64,000 nt of DNA from Streptomyces thermodiastaticus (GTDB lineage Bacteria; Actinomycetota; Actinomycetes; Streptomycetales; Streptomycetaceae): the NCBI RefSeq assembly GCF_014656135.1, contig NZ_BNBV01000006.1:124001-188000 (forward strand), read 5' to 3'. This document shows positions 34,552-43,321 of this stretch, one piece after another. The notes under the pieces were generated by a model. That model was not told where the DNA came from. It did no database searches and saw only the letters and a program-made list of their open reading frames with translations. Numbering within the stretch: position 1 is the first letter of the stretch; the number at the start of each line of letters is the position of its first letter. The translations under genes were made by a program, and so were the position numbers.

Positions 34552-35673
34552 TCAGCGGCGGGACATGTAGATGTCCAGCGCCTTGTGGAGCAGCTTGTTC
34601 AGCGGGAAGTCCCACTCGCCGAGATACTCGGCGGCCTGCCCGCCGGTGCCGACCTTGAACTGGATCAGACCGAAGAGGTGGTCGGACTCGTCCAGCGTGT
34701 CGGAGATGCCCCGCAGGTCGTAGACGGTGGCGCCGAGCGCGTAGGCGTCGCGCAGCATCCGCCACTGCATGGCGTTCGAGGGCCGGACCTCACGGCCGAT
34801 GTTGTCGGAGGCGCCGTAGGAGTACCACACGTGGCCGCCGACGATCAGCATCGTCGCCGCGGCCAGGTTCGCGCCGTTGTGCCGTGCGAAGTACAGCCGC
34901 ATGCGGTTGGGGTCCTCGGTGTTCAGCGCCGTCCACATGCGCTGGAAGTACGACAGCGGGCGGGGCCGGAAGTGGTCGCGCACGGCCGTGATCTCGTACA
35001 GCCGCTGCCACTCCTCCAGGTCGTGGTAGCCGCCCTGGACGACCTCCACGCCGGCCTTCTCCGCCTTCTTGATGTTGCGGCGCCACAGCTGGTTGAAGTT
35101 CTTGTGCACCTCTTCCAGGGAACGGTTGGCCAGCGGCACCTGGAAGACGTAGCGCGGCTGGACGTCACCGAAGCCGGCGCCGCCGTCCTCGCCCTGCTGC
35201 CAGCCCATCCGGCGCAGCTTGTCGGCGACCTCGAAGGCGCGGGGCTCGATGAAGTCGGCCTCCAGATCCCGCAGGCGCTTGACGTCCGGGTTCTGGATGC
35301 CCTTCTTGATGGTGTCCGCGTTCCAGCGGCGGATGATCACGGGCGGGCCCATCTTCACCGAGAAGGCGCCCTGCCGCTTCAGGTGCGCCAGCATCGGCTG
35401 GATCCAGTCGTCGAGGTTCGGTGCGAACCAGTTGATGACCGGACCCTCGGGCAGATAGGCGAGATAGCGCTTGATCTTGGGCAGCTGCCGGTAGAGGACG
35501 AGGCCGACACCGACCAGCTCACCCGTGCGGTCGTCGAACCACCCCAGGTTCTCCGAGCGCCACTCCGCCTTGACGTCCGCCCACGCCGGGACCTGCATGT
35601 GGCTCGCCGCCGGCAGGCTCTGGATGTAGGCCAGATGCTGCTCTCGACTGATGGTCCTCAGGGTCAGGCTCAT
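34552..35673 (-). CDS. femX: Peptidoglycan bridge-forming aminoacyltransferase FemX
   Basis: FemX-type enzymes transfer an amino acid from aminoacyl-tRNA to lipid II; in Streptomyces this adds the single glycine to LL-diaminopimelate. The 373-residue protein consists of two GNAT-like halves. The first contains WADVKAEWRSENLGW and YLPEGPVINWF, the second GGHVWYSYGASDNIGREVRPSNAMQWRMLRDA, the conserved Fem signature. A basic coiled-coil-like stretch, FNQLWRRNIKKAEKAGVEV, lies between. The ATG at 35673 follows GAGCGCC with a weak GGAG. It is followed by the racemase-like gene and is probably co-transcribed with it. Confidence 0.92.
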   Translation of the reverse strand: MSLTLRTISREQHLAYIQSLPAASHMQVPAWADVKAEWRSENLGWFDDRTGELVGVGLVLYRQLPKIKRYLAYLPEGPVINWFAPNLDDWIQPMLAHLKRQGAFSVKMGPPVIIRRWNADTIKKGIQNPDVKRLRDLEADFIEPRAFEVADKLRRMGWQQGEDGGAGFGDVQPRYVFQVPLANRSLEEVHKNFNQLWRRNIKKAEKAGVEVVQGGYHDLEEWQRLYEITAVRDHFRPRPLSYFQRMWTALNTEDPNRMRLYFARHNGANLAAATMLIVGGHVWYSYGASDNIGREVRPSNAMQWRMLRDAYALGATVYDLRGISDTLDESDHLFGLIQFKVGTGGQAAEYLGEWDFPLNKLLHKALDIYMSRR

Positions 35674-35752
35674 TCGGGGCGCTCCTCGGGCTGGCGTGTC
35701 CCCATGGATCAGGGGCTCCGGCTCTCGCCAGAGCCTACTGCGCCTGGGATGC

Positions 35753-35781
35753 GGGCCGGTTGGGCCTGGGCCAACCGGCCC
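35753..35781 (-). terminator. Terminator of the small membrane protein gene
   Basis: An 11-bp stem GGGCCGGTTGG (35753-35763) pairs with 35771-35781 across a seven-base loop, 39 bases past the stop codon. Confidence 0.75.
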
Positions 35782-35819
35782 TGTGGGGGAGCACCCGCAG
35801 CCGCCCTGGGGCGGTGCGC

Positions 35820-36140
35820 TCAGCCGCCGACGAACCCCGAGGTGAGATCGCTGTGCGCGAGGCCGAGGAACAGACCGATCGCGGAGGCGCCGAGGCCGAG
35901 GACCAGACCGAAGCGCTCACGCGTGGTCTCCGAGATGAACTGGCCGTACCCACCGGTGAGCACGCCGATCAGCCCGGTGCAGACGGTCAGCAGGTGGAGC
36001 GCCGGGAACGCGGCGGTGACGAGGGAGATCAAGCCGAGGAACGCGGTCACGGCCAGCAGCGCGTCCTGCAGCGGGTGGGGCTTGCCGTCGGTGGCCAGCA
36101 GACCGCTGCGGGATCTGGCGGTGCGCATCATCTGTGCCAT
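35820..36140 (-). CDS. Small membrane protein, unknown function
   Basis: I do not recognise the family. The 106-residue product has a short basic N-terminus (MAQMMRTARSRSGLL) and three hydrophobic segments at about residues 27-47, 49-68 and 77-95, separated by short loops such as GGYGQFISETTRERFG. The ATG at 36140 follows GGAGGTCCCGCC, a strong ribosome site, so translation is very likely. It is divergent from rpsF and followed by its own terminator; the gap to femX is 146 bases. The position between femX and rpsF gives no clear hint of role. Confidence 0.75.
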   Translation of the reverse strand: MAQMMRTARSRSGLLATDGKPHPLQDALLAVTAFLGLISLVTAAFPALHLLTVCTGLIGVLTGGYGQFISETTRERFGLVLGLGASAIGLFLGLAHSDLTSGFVGG

Positions 36141-36222
36141 GGCGGGACCTCCTGTGGAAGGCGGTGGGCGCTTAGCCCTGCATCACCCGATGTGTACAGA
36201 TTGTGTCCCCTCAGGGTCGGAT

Positions 36223-36252
36223 TTCAACCGTACGGCGGTTGCCGGGTAGTCT
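36223..36252 (+). promoter_or_regulatory. Possible rpsF operon promoter
   Basis: TTCAAC (36223-36228), an 18-base spacer and TAGTCT (36247-36252) form a plausible housekeeping promoter about 155 bases before rpsF. The long leader leaves room for control by ribosomal proteins. Confidence 0.4.
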
Positions 36253-36406
36253 GTAGCTTCTGCACCGGTGCCCGTCGTCCGGTACGGCCGAGTGGGCCCC
36301 TCTGTCAGTGGGGCCTGGTTTACTCGGTGACACCGGTGCCAACGCATCATGACCCTCCTGCCACGGAACGACCGTGGCCGCTGAGTCCAAAGGAGGTGGG
36401 TTCCAC

Positions 36407-36697
36407 ATGCGTCACTACGAGGTGATGGTCATCCTCGACCCCGATCTCGAGGAGCGCGCTGTCTCCCCGCTGATCGAGAGCTTCCTCTCCGTCGTCCGTG
36501 ACGGTGGCGGGAAGATCGAGAAGGTCGACACCTGGGGTCGTCGCCGTCTCGCGTACGAGATCAAGAAGAAGCCCGAGGGCATCTACTCGGTCATCGACCT
36601 GCAGGCCGAGCCTGCGGTCGTCAAGGAGCTCGACCGCCAGATGAACCTGAACGAGTCGGTCCTCCGGACCAAGGTCCTCCGCCCCGAGACCCACTGA
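36407..36697 (+). CDS. rpsF: 30S ribosomal protein S6
   Basis: S6 binds 16S rRNA together with S18 on the platform of the small subunit. The 96-residue product [19 protein letters not shown] and [20 protein letters not shown] match the family. The ATG at 36407 has a perfect AAAGGAGGT at 36389-36397; the longer frame from 36374 is rejected. First gene of rpsF-ssb-rpsR-rplI, the conserved bacterial order. Confidence 0.97.
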   Translation: MRHYEVMVILDPDLEERAVSPLIESFLSVVRDGGGKIEKVDTWGRRRLAYEIKKKPEGIYSVIDLQAEPAVVKELDRQMNLNESVLRTKVLRPETH

Positions 36698-36777
36698 GCC
36701 TCTCCGCTCAGCCGGCCTCGGGATTCGAGTAGCAGCACGCACCAGCAGCCAGCAGCACACCCGCCGAGAGGTTCCCC

Positions 36778-37323
36778 ATGGCAGGCGAGACCGTCATCAC
36801 GGTCGTCGGCAATCTCGTCGACGACCCCGAGCTGCGCTTCACCCCCTCGGGTGCGGCGGTCGCGAGGTTCCGCGTCGCATCCACGCCCCGCACCTTCGAC
36901 CGCCAGACGAACGAGTGGAAGGACGGCGAGAGCCTCTTCCTGACCTGCTCGGTCTGGCGTCAGGCGGCGGAGAACGTCGCCGAGTCGCTTCAGCGAGGCA
37001 CGCGCGTCATCGTGCAGGGCCGGCTGAAGCAGCGGTCCTACGAGGACCGTGAGGGCGTCAAGCGCACGGTCTACGAGCTGGACGTCGACGAGGTCGGCGC
37101 CAGCCTGCGCAATGCCACGGCCAAGATCACCAAGACCGGCGGCCGTGGTGGCCAGGGCGGCTACGGCGGTGGTCAGCCTGGTGGCGGCTGGGGCGGCGGC
37201 CCGCAGGGCGGTGCTCCCGCCGACGACCCGTGGGCGACCGGCGCTCCCGCCGGTGGCAACCAGGGCGGCGGCTGGGGCGGCGGCCCGCAGGGCGGCGGCT
37301 ACTCGGACGAGCCCCCCTTCTAG
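36778..37323 (+). CDS. ssb: Single-stranded DNA-binding protein SSB
   Basis: SSB coats single-stranded DNA during replication and repair and recruits partners through its C-terminal tip. The 181-residue protein has an OB-fold at about residues 4-112 ([31 protein letters not shown] onward). A Gly/Gln/Trp/Pro-rich linker follows with repeated [11 protein letters not shown] blocks, and the canonical acidic end is SDEPPF. The paired repeat blocks in the linker look like an internal duplication of the DNA. Starts at the ATG at 36778 with GAGAGG upstream. Its place inside the S6-S18-L9 operon is the main-chromosome ssbA arrangement. Confidence 0.97.
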   Translation: MAGETVITVVGNLVDDPELRFTPSGAAVARFRVASTPRTFDRQTNEWKDGESLFLTCSVWRQAAENVAESLQRGTRVIVQGRLKQRSYEDREGVKRTVYELDVDEVGASLRNATAKITKTGGRGGQGGYGGGQPGGGWGGGPQGGAPADDPWATGAPAGGNQGGGWGGGPQGGGYSDEPPF

Positions 37324-37399
37324 TCCTTCCGGTCCTCGGGCCGGAGCGGGGCGAGGGCGGGTCGTTACCCAGACTTCTTGATCACACAGGAGAAACACC

Positions 37400-37636
37400 A
37401 TGGCGAAGCCGCCTGTGCGCAAGCCTAAGAAGAAGGTCTGCGCGTTCTGCAAGGACAAGGTCACGTACGTGGACTACAAGGACACGAACATGCTGCGGAA
37501 GTTCATTTCCGACCGCGGCAAGATCCGTGCCCGCCGCGTGACCGGCAACTGCACGCAGCACCAGCGTGACGTCGCCACGGCCGTGAAGAACAGCCGTGAG
37601 ATGGCGCTGCTGCCCTACACCTCCACCGCGCGCTAA
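37400..37636 (+). CDS. rpsR: 30S ribosomal protein S18, zinc-binding type
   Basis: S18 pairs with S6 in the small subunit. The 78-residue protein has Cys14-x2-Cys17 (CAFC) and Cys51-x2-His54 (CTQH), the zinc-ribbon ligands of the C+ form. Actinobacteria often carry a second, zinc-free copy elsewhere for use under zinc limitation. The ATG at 37400 follows CACAGGAGAAA. Confidence 0.97.
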   Translation: MAKPPVRKPKKKVCAFCKDKVTYVDYKDTNMLRKFISDRGKIRARRVTGNCTQHQRDVATAVKNSREMALLPYTSTAR

Positions 37637-37654
37637 GGGAAGGGTGAGTCACTC

Positions 37655-38101
37655 ATGAAGATCATCCTTACCCACGAGGTCTCCGGCCTCGGCGCCGCGG
37701 GCGACATCGTCGACGTCAAGGACGGCTACGCTCGCAACTACCTGATCCCGCGGAAGCTCGCGATCCGCTGGACCAAGGGTGGCGAGAAGGACGTCGAGCA
37801 GATCCGTCGTGCTCGCAAGATCCACGAGATCCAGACCATCGAGCAGGCCAACGAGATCAAGGCCCAGCTCGAGGGTGTGAAGGTCCGCCTGGCCGTCCGC
37901 TCCGGCGAGTCCGGCCGTCTCTTCGGTTCCGTCACCCCGGCCGACATCGCTTCGGCGATCAAGGAGGCCGGCGGTCCCGAGGTCGACAAGCGCCGCATCG
38001 AGCTGGGTGCGCCGATCAAGACCCTGGGCGCCCACGAGACGTCTGTGCGTCTGCACCCCGAGGTTGCCGCCAAGGTCAACATCGAGGTCGTCGCGGCCTG
38101 A
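37655..38101 (+). CDS. rplI: 50S ribosomal protein L9
   Basis: L9 is an elongated large-subunit protein with two RNA-binding domains joined by a long helix. The 148-residue product [25 protein letters not shown] and [13 protein letters not shown] match the N-terminal signature. The connecting helix runs over about residues 40-75 and the C-terminal domain ends KVNIEVVAA. The ATG at 37655 follows AGGGAAGGGTG. Last gene of the operon, followed by a strong terminator. Confidence 0.97.
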   Translation: MKIILTHEVSGLGAAGDIVDVKDGYARNYLIPRKLAIRWTKGGEKDVEQIRRARKIHEIQTIEQANEIKAQLEGVKVRLAVRSGESGRLFGSVTPADIASAIKEAGGPEVDKRRIELGAPIKTLGAHETSVRLHPEVAAKVNIEVVAA

Positions 38102-38125
38102 TCGTCGCGCTCGGCAGCGTCAGCT

Positions 38126-38168
38126 GTGAAAGGGCCGTACCCGCCTTGACCGGGTACGGCCCTTTCGC
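38126..38168. terminator. Terminator of the rpsF-rplI operon, convergent with the MATE gene
   Basis: A perfect 15-bp stem (38128-38142 with 38152-38166), extended by two further pairs, one of them wobble, with a nine-base loop, 25 bases after rplI. Confidence 0.92.
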
Positions 38169-38283
38169 GTGCAGTCCGCTTGGCGGAAATGGTGAGCGCC
38201 CCCGCCGCCGCAGAGGAGCGGCGGTGTGAGGGAGCAGGGCGGTGGGGTGCCGGCAGACGAGACGGTGAGCCGCCGGGAACGTC

Positions 38284-38297
38284 GTTCCACGTGAAAC
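38284..38297. promoter_or_regulatory. parS-like site (one mismatch)
   Basis: GTTCCACGTGAAAC differs from parS by one base in the left arm. It lies between the rplI terminator and the MATE gene stop. Confidence 0.6.
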
Positions 38298-38329
38298 GGC
38301 CGCCCTGCGGCGGCACGGTGCCGCGTTCC

Positions 38330-39667
38330 TCAGCGCGTCGCCCCGGTCACCACCCATCGGCCCGAGCGGGACCGCAGCCACAACGTCAGCAGCCGCACCG
38401 CCATCATCAGCGTCATGGCGCCCCACAGCGCGGTGAGCCCTCCGCCGATCCGGGGCACCGCCAGTGCGGCCGGGGTGAACACCGCCAGGGTGATCAGCAT
38501 GGCCCAGGCCAGATAGGGGCCGTCCCCGGCACCCATGAGCACACCGTCGAGGACATAGACGATCCCGCAGATCGGCTGTGCGAGGGCCACCACCAGCAAG
38601 GCCGGCAGGGCAGTGGACGTGACGGCGGAGTCGTCGGTGAACAGGGGGAGGAACACCGGCCGCGTGACGATCACCAGCAGGCCGAGAACCACGCCGACCG
38701 CGATGCCCCACTGGACCATGCGACGGCAGGCCTGCCGGGCACCGTCGGCGTCCTCGGCGCCCAGATAGCGGCCGATGATGGCCTGCCCGGCGATCGCGAT
38801 CGCGTCCAGGGCGAAGGCCAGCAGGCTCCACAGGGACAGGATGATCTGGTGGGCGGCGACGTCGGCGTCGCCGAGGCGGGCCGCGACGGCCGTGGCGATC
38901 ATCAGGATGGCCCGCAGGGACAGCGTCCGCACGAGCAGGGGCGCGCCGGCCTGTGCGGAGGCCTTGATGCCGGCGGCGTCCGGGCGCAGCGAGGCTCCGT
39001 GTCTCCGGGCTCCGCGCACGACCACGGTGAGGTAGACCGCTGCCATCCCGCATTGGGCGATCACGGTGCCCCAGGCGGATCCCGCGATGCCGAGACCGGC
39101 GCCGTAGACCAGGCCCGCGTTGAGCGCGGCGTTGGTGACGAACCCCGCGACGGCGACCGCGAGCGGCGTCCTGGTGTCCTGCAGCCCGCGCAGCACACCG
39201 GTGGCGGCCAGGACGACGAGCATCGCCGGGATGCCCAGGGCGGAGATGCGCAGATAGGTCGTGGCGTACGGAGCGGCGGTGTGCGAGGCGCCGAAGAGTT
39301 TCACCAGGGCGGGGGCGGTGGGCAGGACGACCACGATCACCGCCGCGCCGAGCAGCAGGGCCAGCCAGATGCCGTCCATGCCCTGCTGTATGGCGGCTCT
39401 GAGGTCGCCCGCGCCGACGCGGCGGGCCACGGCGGCCGTGGTGGCGTAGGCGAGGAAGACGAAGACACTGACGGCGGTGGTCAGCAGGGCGGAGGCGACA
39501 CCGAGTCCGGCGAGCTGTGCCGTGCCGAGATGACCGACGATCGCGCTGTCGGCCATGACGAAGAGCGGCTCGGCGACCAGCGCGCCGAAGGCCGGGACGG
39601 CCAGGGCGATGATCTCGCGGTCGTGTCGCCGCCGGGAGGCCGTGGGGCGTGCGGGGGCCTGTGTCAT
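38330..39667 (-). CDS. MATE-family efflux transporter
   Basis: MATE proteins export organic cations and drugs using Na+ or H+ gradients. The product has about 12 membrane segments in two related halves, with the family regions PLFVMADSAIVGHLGTAQLAGLGVA (about residues 34-58) and AALNAGLVYGAGLGIAGSAWGTVIAQ. It resembles the DinF/NorM-like actinobacterial group. The ATG at 39667 (MTQAPARPTASRRRHDREI) gives 445 residues. The frame extends to 39715, but that part overlaps a DnaA box and an operator-like inverted repeat. Substrate is unknown. Confidence 0.85.
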   Translation of the reverse strand: MTQAPARPTASRRRHDREIIALAVPAFGALVAEPLFVMADSAIVGHLGTAQLAGLGVASALLTTAVSVFVFLAYATTAAVARRVGAGDLRAAIQQGMDGIWLALLLGAAVIVVVLPTAPALVKLFGASHTAAPYATTYLRISALGIPAMLVVLAATGVLRGLQDTRTPLAVAVAGFVTNAALNAGLVYGAGLGIAGSAWGTVIAQCGMAAVYLTVVVRGARRHGASLRPDAAGIKASAQAGAPLLVRTLSLRAILMIATAVAARLGDADVAAHQIILSLWSLLAFALDAIAIAGQAIIGRYLGAEDADGARQACRRMVQWGIAVGVVLGLLVIVTRPVFLPLFTDDSAVTSTALPALLVVALAQPICGIVYVLDGVLMGAGDGPYLAWAMLITLAVFTPAALAVPRIGGGLTALWGAMTLMMAVRLLTLWLRSRSGRWVVTGATR

Positions 39668-39681
39668 GGGCGTCCATCCAA

Positions 39682-39944
39682 TCATCCACAGGTAAGGAAT
39701 GCAAAGCTTGTGCATGCCTTACTTCTCGTCTCGTGCCGTGCCCATGCGCCCACCGTTCGCAGCGATCGTGGGCCGACCGGGGAAGTTTTTCTTCTGCACA
39801 GCCCGTGGATGGCAAAAGTGCAGGTCAGAGGTGTCGTTTTCGGGCAGTCGCGGTCTTGTTCACAGCGCTGTCCACCATGTCGTGCACAGGTTTAGCGGGG
39901 TTGTCCACAGCATCCGGCCAGTCGTCCACATGGCCTGTGGATAA
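39682..39944. promoter_or_regulatory. DnaA box cluster upstream of dnaB
   Basis: The 461-base gap between the MATE gene and dnaB holds TCATCCACA (39682-39690), CTGTCCACC (39868-39876), TTGTCCACA (39901-39909, perfect) and TCGTCCACA (39922-39930). TTATCCACA follows on the minus strand (39936-39944), identical to the strong E. coli box. Three strong boxes fall within 44 bases, about 185 bases before dnaB. No gene was seen in this gap. Confidence 0.75.
39692..39722. promoter_or_regulatory. Operator-like inverted repeat before the MATE gene
   Basis: GTAAGGAATGCA (39692-39703) and TGCATGCCTTAC (39711-39722) are inverted copies with one mismatch, seven bases apart. The position, 25-55 bases upstream of the MATE start, suits a repressor. 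The cognate regulator is not in this window as far as I can tell. Confidence 0.6.
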
Positions 39945-40128
39945 CCAGATTGGCTGACGGTGCCCGGGGGCCTACCGTGGTCCGGCGCCCGCTCCGTCCG
40001 ACACCGGCTGGTGCACCCGCACGACATGACGCCGCGAACCGGAGCGAGGCTTCTCGGTCTGTCAGTGCCGTGCCGTAGAAAGAACGCGCACGGCGAGGTC
40101 CGCTCGGCGGACGGGAGGAGGTCGCTCG

Positions 40129-41604
40129 GTGAGCATGTCCGAGCCCTTGGACAGCCCGTGGGCCGACAGCGGACCCGGCGACCGTCTGCCCGCCTCCCGT
40201 CGGCACCCCGATGCCGGCCGCCGCGAGGAACAGCACGAGCGCGGCCGTGAGGACGACCGGTGGGACGGCGCGGGGTCGTCGTTCGAGCGTGTCCCTCCGC
40301 AGGATCTCGAGGCGGAGCAGTCGGTCCTCGGCGGCATGCTGCTGTCGAAGGAGGCCATCGCCGACGTCGTCGAGATCCTCAAGGGCCACGACTTCTACAA
40401 GCCCGCGCACGAGACGATCTACCAGGCCATCCTCGACGTCTACGCGCGCGGCGAGCCCGCCGACCCCATCACCATCGCCGCCGAGCTGACCAAGCGCGGC
40501 GAGATCAACCGCGTGGGTGGCGCCTCCTACCTGCACTCCCTGGTACAGGCCGTGCCCACGGCGGCCAACGCCGCCTACTACGCGGAGATCGTGCACGACC
40601 GGGCGGTGCTGCGCCGCCTGGTCGAGGCCGGTACGCGGATCACGCAGATGGGGTACGCCGCGGACGACGACGTCGACGAGATCGTCAACCGCGCTCAGGC
40701 CGAGATCTACGCGGTCACCGAGCAGCGCACCAGCGAGGACTACCTTCCGCTCGGCGACATCATGGAGGGTGCCCTCGACGAGATCGAGGCGATCGGCTCG
40801 CGCAGCGGCGAGATGACGGGTGTCCCCACGGGCTTCACCGACTTCGACGCGCTGACCAACGGCCTGCACCCCGGTCAGATGATCGTCATCGCCGCCCGCC
40901 CCGCCATGGGCAAGTCCACCCTCGCGCTGGACTTCGCCCGGACGGCGGCGATCAAGCACAACCTGCCGAGCGTCATCTTCTCGCTGGAGATGGGCCGCAA
41001 CGAGATCGCGATGCGCCTGCTGTCCGCCGAGGCCCGCGTCGCCCTGCACCACATGCGCTCGGGCACGATGACCGACGACGACTGGACCCGGCTGGCCCGT
41101 CGGATGCCGGACGTCTCCGCGGCCCCGCTCTACATCGACGACTCCCCGAACCTGTCGATGATGGAGATCCGCGCCAAGTGCCGGCGGCTGAAGCAGCGCA
41201 ACGACCTCAAACTGGTCGTCATCGACTACCTCCAGCTGATGCAGTCGGGCAGCACCCGACGGGCCGAGAGCCGTCAGCAGGAGGTCTCGGAGATGTCCCG
41301 GAACCTCAAGCTGCTCGCCAAGGAGCTGGAAATCCCGGTCATCGCGCTGTCCCAGCTCAACCGTGGTCCCGAGCAGCGCACCGACAAGAAGCCGATGGTC
41401 TCCGACCTGCGTGAGTCCGGCTCCATCGAGCAGGACGCCGACATGGTCATCCTGCTGCACCGTGAGGACGCCTACGAGAAGGAGTCCCCGCGGGCCGGCG
41501 AGGCCGACCTGATCGTCGCCAAGCACCGCAACGGCCCCACGGCGACGATCACGGTCGCCTTCCAGGGGCACTACTCACGGTTCGTGGACATGGCCCAGAC
41601 CTGA
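40129..41604 (+). CDS. dnaB: Replicative DNA helicase DnaB
   Basis: DnaB is the hexameric helicase that unwinds DNA at the fork and binds primase. The 491-residue protein has a disordered N-terminal extension of about 45 residues, a helical N-terminal domain (PPQDLEAEQSVLGGMLLSKEAI onward), and the RecA-like domain. Walker A is IAARPAMGKSTLALD at about residues 255-270, Walker B VVIDYLQLM at about 363-371, and the arginine-finger region DLRESGSIEQDADMVILLHR follows. No intein is present. The GTG at 40129 follows ACGGGAGGAGG. The preceding gap carries a DnaA box cluster. Confidence 0.97.
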   Translation: MSMSEPLDSPWADSGPGDRLPASRRHPDAGRREEQHERGREDDRWDGAGSSFERVPPQDLEAEQSVLGGMLLSKEAIADVVEILKGHDFYKPAHETIYQAILDVYARGEPADPITIAAELTKRGEINRVGGASYLHSLVQAVPTAANAAYYAEIVHDRAVLRRLVEAGTRITQMGYAADDDVDEIVNRAQAEIYAVTEQRTSEDYLPLGDIMEGALDEIEAIGSRSGEMTGVPTGFTDFDALTNGLHPGQMIVIAARPAMGKSTLALDFARTAAIKHNLPSVIFSLEMGRNEIAMRLLSAEARVALHHMRSGTMTDDDWTRLARRMPDVSAAPLYIDDSPNLSMMEIRAKCRRLKQRNDLKLVVIDYLQLMQSGSTRRAESRQQEVSEMSRNLKLLAKELEIPVIALSQLNRGPEQRTDKKPMVSDLRESGSIEQDADMVILLHREDAYEKESPRAGEADLIVAKHRNGPTATITVAFQGHYSRFVDMAQT

Positions 41605-41875
41605 TGCGGGTCGCGCCGGGCCGCGGCCGTCCGGTGGGTGCGTCGGATGTCCGGTTGGTGCCTGGGAGCCGCTGCCGGAGCAGCCCTCGTCGCTCATGTC
41701 CGGCGCACACTGTGCCCAGGGCCTCCAGGATGCACCTGGGGGGGAGTCCCTGCCGTGCTGAAGGCCTTCCGGGCCTGCCCCCCTGCCGTGCAGCTCCGCC
41801 GGGGCGGGGCCGCGCGGCGGCTGAGCCGTGACAATGGGCTCGACGGGGTGCGGGCTCACCCGATGGACTGGGGGA

Positions 41876-43261
41876 ATGACTTCACCTGAGGATGAGCTGC
41901 TGCCCGGCACCCGCCGGGCCCTGTCGCACCGGATCGCCGTGGCCCAGGCCGAGGGGCGGGCGCCGTCGCTCGTCGCCGCGGTCGTACGGGACGGCCGGAC
42001 GGTCTGGCACGGTGCCCGTGCGGGGGCGGGAGGCCATGTCCCCGACGAGACCACCCAATACCGCATCGGTTCGATCACCAAGACCTTCACCGCCGTGCTC
42101 GTCATGCGGCTGCGCGACGAGGGCGTCCTCGACCTGGGGGACCCGCTGGAGAAGCATCTGCCGGGAACCGGTGCCGGGGAGGCCACGATCGCCGACCTGC
42201 TGTCGCACACCGGCGGCCTGGCCGCCGAGTCGCCCGCACCGTGGTGGGAGCGCACCCCCGGGTCCCTGCGGCCGGAGCTGGCCGACGTCCTGGGTGACGA
42301 GCCGTTGCGGCACCCGGTCGGCCGGCGGTTCCACTACTCGAATCCCGGCTACACCGTGCTGGGGGCGCTGGTGGAGAGGCTGCGCGGCGCGGCCTGGGAG
42401 GACGTCCTCAGGCGCGAGGTGCTCGACCCGCTGGGGCTGGAGCGCACGAGCAGCCGTCCCACGGCACCGCACGCGGCCGGCTGGGCGGTGCACCCCTGGG
42501 CCGATGTGCTGCTGCCCGAGCCCGCCGAGGACCTCGGCCGGATGGCTCCCGCCGGGCAGCTGTGGTCCACCACGGGCGACCTCGCCCGGTTCGCCGCCTT
42601 CCTCGCCCGGGGCGACGAGCGGGTGCTGAGCGCCGCGTCACTGCGGGAGATGCGGACCCCGGCGGCTCCGCCCGAGGCCGCGGACGTGACGACGGGGTAC
42701 GCCTACGGCCTGGGGCTGGAACTGCGGCGGTCGGGTGAGCGGCTCCTGGCGGGCCACTCCGGGTCGCTGCCGGGCTTCGTCGCGTCGCTGACCCTCGCCC
42801 TGGACGACGATGTGGCGGCCGTGGTGCTGGCCAACTGCACCTCCGGTGTGCCGGTGGTGGCGGTGGGTGCCGACCTGGTGCGGATCGTCGCCGAGGCCGA
42901 ACCGCGCATCCCGGAGCCCTGGCGGCCGCTGCGGGAGATCGATCCGTCCGTGCTGGAGCTGGCCGGGCCGTGGTACTGGGGCACGCATGCGTTCGGGCTC
43001 CGGCTGACCGCCGACGGGCTGGCCTCGCTGGAGCCGCTGTCCGGCACCGGCAGGCACTCCCGGTTCCGGCCGAACGGGGACGGGACCTGGACGGGACTGG
43101 AGGGCTACTACGCCGGCGAGCTGCTGCGGCCGGTGCGGCGCGCGGACGGTTCCGTGGACCATCTGGACCTCGGGTCGTTCGTGTTCACCCGGCAGCCGTA
43201 CGACCCCGACGCGGCGGTGCCCGGCGGCGTCGACCCGGAGGGATGGCGCGGCCTCGAGTAG
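41876..43261 (+). CDS. Serine hydrolase of the class C beta-lactamase family
   Basis: Members include class C beta-lactamases, DD-peptidases and esterases. The 461-residue protein has Ser-x-x-Lys as SITK at about residue 65, Tyr-x-Asn as YSN at about 153, and His-Ser-Gly (GHSGSLPG) in place of Lys-Thr-Gly at about 292, typical of the esterase and peptidase branch. A C-terminal domain of about 130 residues (GPWYWGTHAFGLRLTADGL onward) resembles the lipocalin-like extension of D-aminopeptidases. No signal peptide is seen, so it is probably cytoplasmic. The ATG at 41876 is chosen; the frame from 41828 has no ribosome site. True beta-lactamase activity is doubtful. Confidence 0.85.
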   Translation: MTSPEDELLPGTRRALSHRIAVAQAEGRAPSLVAAVVRDGRTVWHGARAGAGGHVPDETTQYRIGSITKTFTAVLVMRLRDEGVLDLGDPLEKHLPGTGAGEATIADLLSHTGGLAAESPAPWWERTPGSLRPELADVLGDEPLRHPVGRRFHYSNPGYTVLGALVERLRGAAWEDVLRREVLDPLGLERTSSRPTAPHAAGWAVHPWADVLLPEPAEDLGRMAPAGQLWSTTGDLARFAAFLARGDERVLSAASLREMRTPAAPPEAADVTTGYAYGLGLELRRSGERLLAGHSGSLPGFVASLTLALDDDVAAVVLANCTSGVPVVAVGADLVRIVAEAEPRIPEPWRPLREIDPSVLELAGPWYWGTHAFGLRLTADGLASLEPLSGTGRHSRFRPNGDGTWTGLEGYYAGELLRPVRRADGSVDHLDLGSFVFTRQPYDPDAAVPGGVDPEGWRGLE

Positions 43262-43286
43262 GCCGGGACGCCGGACGAGGAAGGCC

Positions 43287-43314
43287 GGGGCCTGTTTCAC
43301 GTGGAACAGGCCCC
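43287..43314. terminator. Terminator hairpin containing a parS-like site
   Basis: GGGGCCTGTTTCAC (43287-43300) pairs with 43301-43314 with one T-G mismatch. The central 14 bases (43294-43307, GTTTCACGTGGAAC) are a one-mismatch parS. It separates the convergent serine hydrolase and GNAT genes. Confidence 0.65.
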
Positions 43315-43321
43315 CGTGCCG

